Positions 33,933 through 41,771 of a stretch of 64,000 bases of DNA are shown piece by piece (the first letter of the stretch is position 1; every line of letters begins with the position of its first letter). The notes below the pieces were generated by a model. The model saw only the letters and a program-made list of their open reading frames with translations, was not told the origin of the DNA and ran no database searches. Where the stretch lies: assembly GCA_964619955.1 (NCBI GenBank), contig CAZUJF010000008.1:62001-126000 (forward strand). The letters are read 5' to 3'. The DNA is from JACQFK01 sp964619955 (lineage in GTDB: Bacteria > Planctomycetota > MHYJ01 > JACPRB01). A program made the position numbers and the translations under genes.

Positions 33933-35254
33933 GCCTGGCCCGCTGCATCGAACTGCTCGAGGACATCGAGCCCGTCCGCATCCAGGGGCGGGTCCGGGAG
34001 CTCATCGGCCTCATCATCGAGGCGGAGGGTCTGTCGCTGCCCGTGGGGGCCGCCTGCGAAATCCGCACGGCCGGCGGCGGCGCGGCACTCCCCGCCGAGG
34101 TCGTGGGGTTCCGCCACGACGTCACGCTGCTCATGCCGCTCGGCGAACTCCAGGGCGTGCGGCACGGGGATCCGGTCGTCGGCCTCTCCCAGGTGCAGCG
34201 CGTCCCCGTGGGCCGCGCCCTCCTCGGACGGGTCATCGACTCCCAGGGCCGTCCTCTCGACGGAGGCCCGCCCGTGCTGCCGGAGCGCCTCAACCCGCTG
34301 CACCGCCGCGCCCCCGACCCGATGGGCCGCGAGCGCATCCTCGAGCCGCTGGCGACGGGCGTGCGCGCCATCGACGCGCTTTTCGCGTGCGGCAAGGGCC
34401 AGCGCCTCGGGCTCTTCGCGGGCTCCGGCGTCGGCAAGAGCACCCTGATGGGCATGTGCGCCCGCGGGACCGCCGCCGAGGTCAGCGTCATCGCGCTCGT
34501 CGGCGAGCGCGGCCGCGAAGTCCGGGAGTTCATCGAGCGCGACCTGGGCCCCGAGGGGCTCAAGCGCAGCGTCGTCGTCGTCGAAACCTCCGAGCGTCCC
34601 GCGCTGCTCCGCGTGCGGGCGCCGTTCGCGGCGACCGCCGTCGCCGAATACTTCCGCGACGAGGGGATGGACGTCCTCCTCCTCATGGATTCGATCACGC
34701 GCATGGCGAACGCCCAGCGCGAAGTCGGCCTCTCGGTGAAGGAGCCGCCCGCCACGAAGGGGTATCCCCCGTCCGTCTTCGCCCAGATGCCGAGGCTGCT
34801 CGAACGCGCCGGCCGCGCGGCCCGCGGCTCCATCACGGGCTTCTACACGGTGCTCGTCGAGGGGGACGACCAGAACGAGCCCATCGCCGACACGGCCCGC
34901 TCCATCCTGGACGGGCACGTCTGGCTGTCCCGGGATCTCGCCCATCGCGGGCACTATCCCTCCATCGACCCGCTCTCCAGCGTCTCGCGCCTCATGGGGG
35001 ACGTGTCGCCGGCGGACCAGGTGCAGGCCGCGCAGCGCGTGAAGTCCCTGCTCGCGACCTACAAGGACGCGGAGGACCTGATCAACGTCGGCGCCTACGT
35101 GAAGGGCTCGAACCCGGAGGTCGATCTTGCGGTGCTCGCCCATGCGCCGATCATGAGGTTCCTCAAGCAGGAGGTGACGGAGAAGCCGTCCCTCGAGGCC
35201 GCCCGCAAGGGCCTGGGCGACCTGATGCGGCCTTTCCAGGAGCGGGGGAAGTAG
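33929..35254 (+). CDS. fliI: flagellum-specific ATPase FliI
   Basis: 441 residues. It powers type III export of flagellar subunits. Walker A is GLFAGSGVGKST (around residue 161-172), Walker B is in DVLLLMDSITRMANAQREVG, and SVFAQMPRLLERAGR is the FliI/YscN-type core. The residue count is normal for FliI. Overlaps fliH by 4 nt and is followed by fliJ after 3 nt. Confidence 0.96.
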   Translation: MSLARCIELLEDIEPVRIQGRVRELIGLIIEAEGLSLPVGAACEIRTAGGGAALPAEVVGFRHDVTLLMPLGELQGVRHGDPVVGLSQVQRVPVGRALLGRVIDSQGRPLDGGPPVLPERLNPLHRRAPDPMGRERILEPLATGVRAIDALFACGKGQRLGLFAGSGVGKSTLMGMCARGTAAEVSVIALVGERGREVREFIERDLGPEGLKRSVVVVETSERPALLRVRAPFAATAVAEYFRDEGMDVLLLMDSITRMANAQREVGLSVKEPPATKGYPPSVFAQMPRLLERAGRAARGSITGFYTVLVEGDDQNEPIADTARSILDGHVWLSRDLAHRGHYPSIDPLSSVSRLMGDVSPADQVQAAQRVKSLLATYKDAEDLINVGAYVKGSNPEVDLAVLAHAPIMRFLKQEVTEKPSLEAARKGLGDLMRPFQERGK

Positions 35255-35257
35255 GCC

Positions 35258-35812
35258 ATGCCGAAAGCCTTCGAGTTCCGTCTTGAGAAGCTGCTGGATC
35301 TGCGGCGGCTGAAGGAGGATCTCGCCCAGCGCGACCTCGCGGAGGCCCAGCGCGCGCTCCAGGAGCAGAACGGCGTGATCCGCGGCCTGCTCCAGGACGA
35401 GGACGCCACCCGGCAGGAGCTCCGCGGTCTCAAGACGAAGGCCCTCGACGTCGTCCAGTTGCGCCTGCAGGAGGGCTATCTCCTCTCGCTGGAGCGGCGG
35501 CTGAGGAAGGCCTACGAGGTCCTCCATGCGAAGGCCCAGGTCGAAGGGGAGCGCCGGCGCGTGCTGACGGAGGCCCGGAAGGGCGTCCGCGTGCTGGAGC
35601 GCTTCCGCGAGAAACAGCTCAGGCTCTGGCGCGCGGGGGTCGACCTTGAGGAGAGGCGCTTCCTCGACGACGTCACGCAGCAGCAGATTTTCCGCGAGGA
35701 ACCTGTACGTACTTCGGCTCGAGAGTCCGCGTCCAGGGAGCCGTCGGCGGCACCCGTGGCCGCGGACTCCTTCGGCTCAGTACAAGGAAAGGCGGAGCAG
35801 GGATCATGGTGA
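35258..35812 (+). CDS. fliJ: flagellar export protein FliJ
   Basis: 184 residues. FliJ is the coiled-coil central stalk of the FliI ATPase ring. The sequence is a long antiparallel coiled coil starting FEFRLEKLLDLRRLKEDLAQ, the FliJ-type N-terminus. A Pro/Ser/Ala-rich tail of about 35 residues at the C-terminus is extra. It overlaps the downstream MotE-like gene by 7 nt. Confidence 0.85.
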   Translation: MPKAFEFRLEKLLDLRRLKEDLAQRDLAEAQRALQEQNGVIRGLLQDEDATRQELRGLKTKALDVVQLRLQEGYLLSLERRLRKAYEVLHAKAQVEGERRRVLTEARKGVRVLERFREKQLRLWRAGVDLEERRFLDDVTQQQIFREEPVRTSARESASREPSAAPVAADSFGSVQGKAEQGSW

Positions 35813-36462
35813 ATTTCTTCGGCATGCTGGTCCGGGCGTACGCGGCCCTCTCGGGCTACGTGGTCGCCCTGCTCCTGATCCTGGTCGTGGTCCTGCTCGG
35901 CACGCACACCCTCAGCCCCGAGCGGGTGAAGGAGGCGCTGGCGGTGTTGCGCCGGAAGCCCGAGGCGGCGGCCAAGGCGGCGGCGCCCGGCGCGCCCAAG
36001 CCCGCCGAAGCGCCCTCGCCGGAGCGCGAGCGTCAGCTCGAGCGGAAGGCGGAGGAACTGCGCAGGCTCGAGGACCGCGTCGGCTCCCAGATCGCCCAGA
36101 TGCGCGGGGAGCAGGAGGCGCTCGAGAAGCGCCGGCAGGACGCCCTCGCCGCCGAGGCGGCCGCCCTCAAGGCGCGGCAGGGCCTGGCCCGCGCGGAATC
36201 GGATGCAGAAATGACGGCCAATCTGCCGATCCTATCCAAGATGGACGGCGCGGGGATCGTCGGCCTGCTGAAAGGCTGGAACGACCCGCGCATCGTGAAG
36301 TACCTCCGCGCGCTCAAGCCCGGCAAGGCGGCGGAGGTGATCGAGGCGATCCGGACCGATCCTCAGTTCGAGGAGGAGTTCCGGAGGGTGCCGGCCGACG
36401 CGCCGCCCGGGACGAAGTCGCGCGCCGAGCGTCTGAGCGAAGAGTTTTCGAAGGCCCCGTAA
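35806..36462 (+). CDS. motE: MotE-like flagellar coiled-coil membrane protein
   Basis: 218 residues. A membrane span (about residues 14-34, GYVVALLLILVVVLLG) is followed by an Ala/Pro linker, a coiled coil (about 70-130) and a C-terminal MgtE-N-like helical domain containing NDPRIVKYLRALKPGKAAEVI. The same architecture is found in MotE/FliK-neighbour proteins that lie between fliJ and fliK in many bacteria and help the motility complex. The overlap with fliJ indicates coupling. Assignment is moderate. Confidence 0.72.
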   Translation: MVNFFGMLVRAYAALSGYVVALLLILVVVLLGTHTLSPERVKEALAVLRRKPEAAAKAAAPGAPKPAEAPSPERERQLERKAEELRRLEDRVGSQIAQMRGEQEALEKRRQDALAAEAAALKARQGLARAESDAEMTANLPILSKMDGAGIVGLLKGWNDPRIVKYLRALKPGKAAEVIEAIRTDPQFEEEFRRVPADAPPGTKSRAERLSEEFSKAP

Positions 36463-36532
36463 GGGTACGGGGCCGGCCTGCTCCGGAAGAGGGGTCACGT
36501 GTGTCCCTGGGATGGGGACCGGGTGACCCGGC

Positions 36533-37891
36533 ATGGAACGCTGGGGCCTCGCGCTGGTCGCGGGGTGCGGAGATTCCCTGCTTTCGGTCCGCCTCGGGCG
36601 GACCGATGGGGTGGGCACAGTGGTCGATCCTCTCAAGGCGCCGTCGTCCGCCGGCAAAAGCGCCGCGCGGAAGTCGGAGTCCGCGGCTCCTCCCGCGGCT
36701 CCCGGCCCGTCCGAATTCGCCGCCTCGCTCCAGGGTCTCTTCGGGATGCTGGACACGCCGCCGCTCCGGCCGCGTGACGACGCCCCGCCCCCCCTTCAGG
36801 AAGAGAAGGGGCGTGAAGGTCCCTCCGCCCCAAGCCTCCCGGACCTCCCCGGAAGCCGGCCCGTCCCGGGCGGACGGGAACCCGCTCCAAAGGAGTCGGG
36901 GGCTGTCGCGCCGGCCCCGGAGGGCGCCGGGGAGGCTGCCGGATCCGAAGGGTCGGCGGGGATCGCACCGGCCATAGAGCGGGCCTTGGGCGCGCTGGAC
37001 GAACTCCGGCGCCGCGAAGGGCTGCAGCCCGTCCCGGCCGCGCCGCCGCCTGCACCGGAAGCCGATGCGGAGGCCGTGCCGGCTTCGTCCGCTCCCGCTT
37101 CGACGGCGCCCGCGCCCACGGCACCCCTGCCTCCTGCGGAGCCGGAATCGCCCCAAGACGTCCAGACAGGGCTTCCACCGGCGGCGCCCCCCGAGGGCGG
37201 GGAAACGGCCCCGGAATTCAAGGATCTCCAAATCCTCGAGACCGAGACGTCCGGGGTTCCGGCTCTCGAGTCGCCTGAGAGCCCTCTGCCGGCGCGGGCC
37301 GCGGCGGCCCTGCCGGCTTTTGTGCCGGTCCAGGCCGGCTTCGAAGCGGCGCCTCCGGCTCCTGCCGGGGACGCGGACGAACATCCCGGCGCGGTCTCGG
37401 GGGTCGCGGCCGCCTCCGGCGCCCGGGGCGGCTCCCCCAAGGCGGGGCCCCGGGGAGCGGAGCCCGCCACGCCGGCGGAGACGGTGGACCGCATCGTCCA
37501 GGCGGCGCAGCTGCTCAAGACCCGCGGCGCGACGCGGCTCCGGCTGCGCCTCAATCCGCCGAATCTGGGGGGGCTTCGCGTGGATCTCAGCGTCCGGCAG
37601 GGCGTGCTCCAGGGGAAGATCCAGGCGGAAAATCCCGCCGCCCGCGACCTGCTGGTCGCGCAACTGGACCGCCTGAAGGCGGCGCTGGAGGCCCAGGGGC
37701 TCCAGGTGGGCGAGTTCCAGGTGGGGGTGGATCAGTCGTTCCAGCAGGCCTCCGGCGAATCCTCCTGGACGGGAGGCTCCTTCGGGTCGGGGAAACGAGG
37801 GTCTTCAGGGGAGGGCGCGGGAGTCGCGGCCGCTCCCGAAACGCCCGTGCGGCGCCCGGCCGATCCGCGCATGTTTGACGTGACGATATAA
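36533..37891 (+). CDS. fliK: flagellar hook-length control protein FliK
   Basis: 452 residues. FliK measures the hook and switches export specificity. A long Pro/Ala/Ser-rich disordered region (about 35-300) precedes the conserved C-terminal Flg_hook domain, with LRLRLNPPNLGGLRVDLSV and LLVAQLDRLKAALEAQGLQV. The end, just before flgD, is standard. Start is uncertain: ATG at 36533 adds an unusual N-terminus (MERWGLALVAGC), while GTG at 36620 (VVDPLKAPSSAG) would be more FliK-like. The Pro-rich composition differs strongly from neighbours but is normal for FliK. Confidence 0.85.
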   Translation: MERWGLALVAGCGDSLLSVRLGRTDGVGTVVDPLKAPSSAGKSAARKSESAAPPAAPGPSEFAASLQGLFGMLDTPPLRPRDDAPPPLQEEKGREGPSAPSLPDLPGSRPVPGGREPAPKESGAVAPAPEGAGEAAGSEGSAGIAPAIERALGALDELRRREGLQPVPAAPPPAPEADAEAVPASSAPASTAPAPTAPLPPAEPESPQDVQTGLPPAAPPEGGETAPEFKDLQILETETSGVPALESPESPLPARAAAALPAFVPVQAGFEAAPPAPAGDADEHPGAVSGVAAASGARGGSPKAGPRGAEPATPAETVDRIVQAAQLLKTRGATRLRLRLNPPNLGGLRVDLSVRQGVLQGKIQAENPAARDLLVAQLDRLKAALEAQGLQVGEFQVGVDQSFQQASGESSWTGGSFGSGKRGSSGEGAGVAAAPETPVRRPADPRMFDVTI

Positions 37892-37904
37892 GAGGAGGTT
37901 GGAC

Positions 37905-38303
37905 ATGGTTTCAGCAGTGTCGGGGGTTGCAGGGTCGCCGGGGACGTCCGGCGCCTTGAGCCGGGCGTCGCTGACGAGCGACCAGTTTCTCAAGATCCTG
38001 GTGACGGAGCTGACGAGCCAGGATCCGCTGGAGCCGATGGACAACAGCGAATTCGTCCAGCAGCTGGTCGGGCTCCAGTCGCTGGAGCAGACGGCGGCGC
38101 TCACGGACAGCCTGAAGAGCTTCGAGAGCTACCTTCAGATGTCCTCGGCGAGCGCGCTGATCGGGAAGACCGTCAAGGGCCTCGGCCCGGACGGGACCCC
38201 GGTCTCGGGCGTCGTCTCGAGGGTCCTCATGGAAGGGGGCCAGGTCAGCGTGATGGTGGGCTCGTCCCGCCTGCCCGTGTCGTCGGTCACCGAGATTCGT
38301 TGA
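37905..38303 (+). CDS. flgD: flagellar hook capping protein FlgD
   Basis: 132 residues. FlgD caps the growing hook. The N-terminal motif SDQFLKILVTELTSQDPLEP, the MDNSEFVQQLVGLQSLEQ segment and a small beta domain at the end are typical. It is shorter than FlgD of enteric bacteria (about 230), lacking part of the C-terminal tandem domain. ATG at 37905 has a strong AGGAGG site. Confidence 0.9.
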   Translation: MVSAVSGVAGSPGTSGALSRASLTSDQFLKILVTELTSQDPLEPMDNSEFVQQLVGLQSLEQTAALTDSLKSFESYLQMSSASALIGKTVKGLGPDGTPVSGVVSRVLMEGGQVSVMVGSSRLPVSSVTEIR

Positions 38304-38326
38304 GAGCAGAGAAAGGAAAATAGATT

Positions 38327-40408
38327 ATGGCACTGACCCGAGCCATGGGAGCGGCCCTTTCGGGCCTCAATGCGCAGCAGTTCGCGCTGGACACGATCGG
38401 CAACAACCTGGCGAACTCGACGACGACCGGATTCCGGTCGGGACGCGTCGAGTTCCAGACCCTGCTGTCCCAGACGATCCGCTTCGGCACGGCCCCCCAG
38501 GGGCAGCTGGGCGGCGTGGACCCCGTCCAGGTCGGTTTCGGCGTGGGCATCGGGACGGTGACGCACAACTTCAACCAGGGCGAACTCCGCACCACCGGGG
38601 TGGCCAGCGATCTGGCGGTGGACGGGGACGGCTTCTTCATCACCCGCGACGGGCACGGCGACCAGGCGTTCACCCGGGACGGGTCGTTCACGGTCAACCC
38701 GAACGGCCTGCTTCACGATCCCAGCACGGGGTACGTGGTGCAGGGCGTGAACGCGGACTACACGAACTTCAGCATTCCGGCGGGCGGACCGCTGGAGGAC
38801 CTGACCATTCCCGTCGGCAATCTGCAGATCGCGGCCCAGACGCAGAACGCCCTCTTCGACGGCAACCTCAACAGCGGGGCGGACATCGCCCACATGGGCA
38901 CCCTCCTCCAGTCCGTGCAGCTGCTGGACAGCGGGGCGACCCCCGCGGACGCCGCCACGGACCTGGTGGACCTCTTCCGCGTCAACGGCCCGGGCGTGCT
39001 GGACCTGGACATCGACCTCGGCGACACGATCACGGTCAACGCGCAGAAGGGCGGCCGCACGCTGCCCGAGCAGCGCTTCTTCGTGGGCAACTCCCTGCCG
39101 GTGGGCTACGACGGCTTCGGCACGACGCTGGGCGACCTGTCGGCGTTCCTGCAGCGCGCGACGGGCATCAACACCAGTTCGCCGCTGAATTACGGGGCGA
39201 TCCGGGACAACGACGTGAATCCGAACACGACGGGCATGTCCCTCTCGGCCCCCGCCGTCTTCGCGCCCTCGACCGGCGCGGCCTGGACCCTGACGGATCC
39301 TTCGGTGGTCGACTTCGACCTCGAGGGCGTCAAGGTCGGCGACATCATCCGCTTCAACTCGGGCCCCGGGGCGGGGCAGACGGCGGTGATCTCCGCCGTG
39401 GCGGGAAGCACGCTGACGATCGGGGCCCTTGCGGGCACCCTCCCGCTGCCCGTGTCGGGCGACCAGTACACGATCCATCAGCCGGCGGGCGTGTCGATCG
39501 TCGATGCGACGCTCACGCCCTGGCTCACGGACGGCGCCCTGCTGGTGGCGGGAAACGCCGGCACGGCCAACGAGATCACGAATCTGGTGATCACGAACGA
39601 GACCAAGAACAACGCCATCGCGCCGTTCAGCCAGATCGAGGCGGCCACCGGGGAGTCCGTGACGACCAACGCGGTGGTCTACGATTCGATCGGAAACGCG
39701 CACCGGGTGGAGATCACGTTCGTGCTGGAATCGCGCGGCGTCGTGGACCCCTCGAGCGGCGCGGTGGGCAACACCTGGCGCGTGTTCGTGGAAGCCGAGG
39801 ACGGCCGCCTGCTGGCGGGCAACGGCTCCCTGCTGGGAACCGACCGCGTGGCGGGGGGCGGTCAGGTCATGTTCGCCACCGACGGCCAGTTCCTCTCCCA
39901 GCAGGCGCTGGGCGCCCTGGGCTTCGTGACGGTGAACCTGCCGAACTCGGGCGCGGTGACGCCCCTGACGTTCGCGCCCGACTTCAGCGACATGACCGGG
40001 TTCGCGAACACCCAGTCGATCGCCTTCCTGGCGGACCAGGACGGCCTGCCCACGGGAATCCTGGCGGATTACTCGATCGGGCAGGACGGCATCGTGACGG
40101 GCATCTTCACCAACGGGGCGACGCGTTCGCTCGCCCAGGTCTACCTGGCGCGCTTCCAGAACCCCAACGGACTCGAGGACGCCGGCTCCAACAATTTCCG
40201 CGTCGCCGCCAACTCGGGCGTGGCGATCGTCAGCAAGCCCGGCGAACAGGGCAACGGCTCGGTGATCGGAGGGGCCCTGGAGTCCTCGAACGTGGATTTC
40301 GCCAAGGAGTTCAGCGACCTGATCGTCGCCCAGCGGGCCTTCCAGGCCAACGCCCGGGTGATCTCCCGTTCGGATCAGATGCTCGACGAACTGGTGAACA
40401 TCGTGTAG
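38327..40408 (+). CDS. flgE: flagellar hook protein FlgE
   Basis: 693 residues. Hook filament subunit. The N-terminal domain has SGLNAQQFALDTIGNNLANS and the C-terminus the FlgE/FlgG helix with FAKEFSDLIVAQRAFQANA and QMLDELVNIV. A long variable insertion (about 130-600) makes it larger than the 400-residue enteric FlgE, with domains such as LTDPSVVDFDLEGVKVGDII exposed on the hook surface. The D0 and D1 elements at both ends are intact. Confidence 0.94.
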   Translation: MALTRAMGAALSGLNAQQFALDTIGNNLANSTTTGFRSGRVEFQTLLSQTIRFGTAPQGQLGGVDPVQVGFGVGIGTVTHNFNQGELRTTGVASDLAVDGDGFFITRDGHGDQAFTRDGSFTVNPNGLLHDPSTGYVVQGVNADYTNFSIPAGGPLEDLTIPVGNLQIAAQTQNALFDGNLNSGADIAHMGTLLQSVQLLDSGATPADAATDLVDLFRVNGPGVLDLDIDLGDTITVNAQKGGRTLPEQRFFVGNSLPVGYDGFGTTLGDLSAFLQRATGINTSSPLNYGAIRDNDVNPNTTGMSLSAPAVFAPSTGAAWTLTDPSVVDFDLEGVKVGDIIRFNSGPGAGQTAVISAVAGSTLTIGALAGTLPLPVSGDQYTIHQPAGVSIVDATLTPWLTDGALLVAGNAGTANEITNLVITNETKNNAIAPFSQIEAATGESVTTNAVVYDSIGNAHRVEITFVLESRGVVDPSSGAVGNTWRVFVEAEDGRLLAGNGSLLGTDRVAGGGQVMFATDGQFLSQQALGALGFVTVNLPNSGAVTPLTFAPDFSDMTGFANTQSIAFLADQDGLPTGILADYSIGQDGIVTGIFTNGATRSLAQVYLARFQNPNGLEDAGSNNFRVAANSGVAIVSKPGEQGNGSVIGGALESSNVDFAKEFSDLIVAQRAFQANARVISRSDQMLDELVNIV

Positions 40409-40513
40409 TCCGGGGCCGGAATCGGCCGATAATCCCCCACAGGGGAAACTTCCCCGCTTCGGGGGCCCGCCGGGGCCCCCGGGCGGGGTATAATGCCTCC
40501 GACGGAATCGCGA
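40409..40513 (+). promoter_or_regulatory. nested hairpins followed by a perfect -10 box before flbD
   Basis: Three palindromes occur after the flgE stop: GGGGAAACTTCCCC (40442-40455), then CGGGGGCCC/GGGCCCCCG inside a CCCCGC/GCGGGG outer stem (about 40453-40488). TATAAT follows at 40489-40494. No -35 sits at the normal distance because the spacer is the hairpin. There is no U-run, so it is not a simple terminator. Confidence 0.45.
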
Positions 40514-40735
40514 ATGATCAAGGTGACCCGGCTGAACGGCAAGGAGTTCGTCGTCAACGCGGATCTCATCCAGTACGTGGAGGAGATGCCCGACACGATC
40601 CTGACCCTCTTGAACCATGAGAAGGTGGTCGTCAAGGAACGCGCCGACGAGATCGTCCGGCGGGTGATCGAGTACAGCCGCGGCGTGCGGATGGGCCTGC
40701 CCCTGCAGGAGTCCCCGCGCCCGGCGAAGTCGTAG
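40514..40735 (+). CDS. flbD: FlbD family flagellar protein
   Basis: 73 residues. It carries the FlbD-family signature IKVTRLNGKEFVVNADLIQY followed by VEEMPDTILTLLNHEKVVVK. It is found between flgE and motility genes in many bacteria and helps flagellar gene control or assembly. The start at 40514 (MIKVTRLNG) fits the family; an upstream in-frame ATG overlaps the TATAAT box and would add a non-family leader. Followed by fliL after 12 nt. Confidence 0.9.
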   Translation: MIKVTRLNGKEFVVNADLIQYVEEMPDTILTLLNHEKVVVKERADEIVRRVIEYSRGVRMGLPLQESPRPAKS

Positions 40736-40747
40736 GAAGGACGCGAG

Positions 40748-41290
40748 ATGCCCCCCACTCAGGCGCCCGAAAAGGCCGAGAGCGGCCCCGCCGCCCCGGC
40801 GGAGGCCCCGGCGAAACGGCTCATGTCCCCCATGGGGTACATCGTCGTCGCCGCGGTGATGGCGGTGACGGCCGGCGTCGTCTATTTCGTGACCTCCAGC
40901 TTCCACGACACGCAGCCCAAGCCGACCCTCGATCCGATGTACGAGGAGATGGACCTGGGGCAGTTCACCCGCGAACTGGCGCCCGACGCGGTGAATCTCG
41001 TCCGCGAGCAGTTCATGATCAAGATCGTGCTCGTGTTGAACTCGAACTACAAGAAGCTGGCCGAGATGAAAGGCCTGATCGAAAAGCGCAAGAATCTGAT
41101 GAAGGACACCATCTGGCGCGAGATCCTCTACCCCAAGTCCGACGCGGATCTGAGGAAGGCGACGATCCTCGATTCGCTGGCGCTGGAGATCAAACAGAAC
41201 ATCAACGCGATGCTGGGCGCCTCCAAAGAGGGGCAGGAGATGATCTCCAGCGTGCTCATCCCCGAGAGCCGCCTTCCGGCGAGGCGGTGA
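40748..41290 (+). CDS. fliL: FliL-like flagellar basal-body associated protein
   Basis: 180 residues. FliL assists the stator and is inserted through one N-terminal membrane span (about 30-50, GYIVVAAVMAVTAGVVYF). A Pro/Ala-rich start precedes it and a periplasmic domain follows, with the mid-region DLGQFTRELAPDAVNL and helices to the end. Position between flbD and fliN is standard. Sequence likeness to FliL is weak but context is strong. Confidence 0.8.
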   Translation: MPPTQAPEKAESGPAAPAEAPAKRLMSPMGYIVVAAVMAVTAGVVYFVTSSFHDTQPKPTLDPMYEEMDLGQFTRELAPDAVNLVREQFMIKIVLVLNSNYKKLAEMKGLIEKRKNLMKDTIWREILYPKSDADLRKATILDSLALEIKQNINAMLGASKEGQEMISSVLIPESRLPARR

Positions 41291-41294
41291 GACG

Positions 41295-41741
41295 ATGGCC
41301 GAACAACCCACGCAGGAACAGATCGACGAGCTGATGAAGCAGCTCTCATCGTCCGCGTCCGCGGCGCCCGCCGCGCCCGCGGCGCGTCCGCCCGCCCCCT
41401 CCCGTCCCTCGGCCTCCCGCGTGGAGCTGGAGCCGCTCACGCCGACGGCCGCCGCCCCGCGCGTGGAGAGCGGCCTGGAATTCCTCTCCGACGTCGACGT
41501 CGAGGTCCGGGTGGAACTGGGGTCGGCCCGCCTGAACGTGCAGGAGATCCTCAAGCTCGGCAGCGGCTCCGTCGTGGGCCTCGAAAGCCTGGTGGGCGAT
41601 CCGGTCTGCGTGTACGTCAACGACCGCCTGCTGGCGCGCGGCGAGGTGCTCGTGGTGAACGACAACTTCGCCGTCCGCATCACCGAGGTCCTGGCGCCGC
41701 CCAAGCCCGAGGCGCCCGCCCCCAAGGCGCTTCCTTCTTGA
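41295..41741 (+). CDS. fliN: flagellar motor switch protein FliN
   Basis: 148 residues. FliN is part of the C-ring. An Ala/Pro-rich linker (about 20-60) precedes the SpoA domain (about 68-140), with DVEVRVELGSARLNVQEILKL and VCVYVNDRLLARGEVLVVND. Unlike the usual gene order, no fliM precedes it. Its stop codon overlaps the -35 box of the GspE gene downstream. Confidence 0.92.
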   Translation: MAEQPTQEQIDELMKQLSSSASAAPAAPAARPPAPSRPSASRVELEPLTPTAAAPRVESGLEFLSDVDVEVRVELGSARLNVQEILKLGSGSVVGLESLVGDPVCVYVNDRLLARGEVLVVNDNFAVRITEVLAPPKPEAPAPKALPS

Positions 41742-41765
41742 CTGGGCCCCCGCCCGGGATAGCAT
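41738..41765 (+). promoter_or_regulatory. leaderless-type promoter of the GAF-GspE ATPase gene
   Basis: TTGACT, 16 nt, TAGCAT, then 6 nt to the ATG at 41772. TTGACT shares its TGA with the fliN stop codon. No ribosome site is visible. Confidence 0.55.
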
Positions 41766-41771
41766 TAACGC

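Noticed and set aside
40493..40513. Upstream ATG as the start of flbD.
   Set aside because: It overlaps the TATAAT box and would add MPPTESR, which is not part of the FlbD family start.
29714..41725. Very long open frames on the minus strand (for example 29714-33760 and 38135-41725) opposite the flagellar genes.
   Set aside because: In DNA this G+C-rich, antisense frames of good genes stay open by codon bias. Their translations are low-complexity Arg/Leu/Val-rich shadows without domains, and the flagellar genes on the plus strand are certain.
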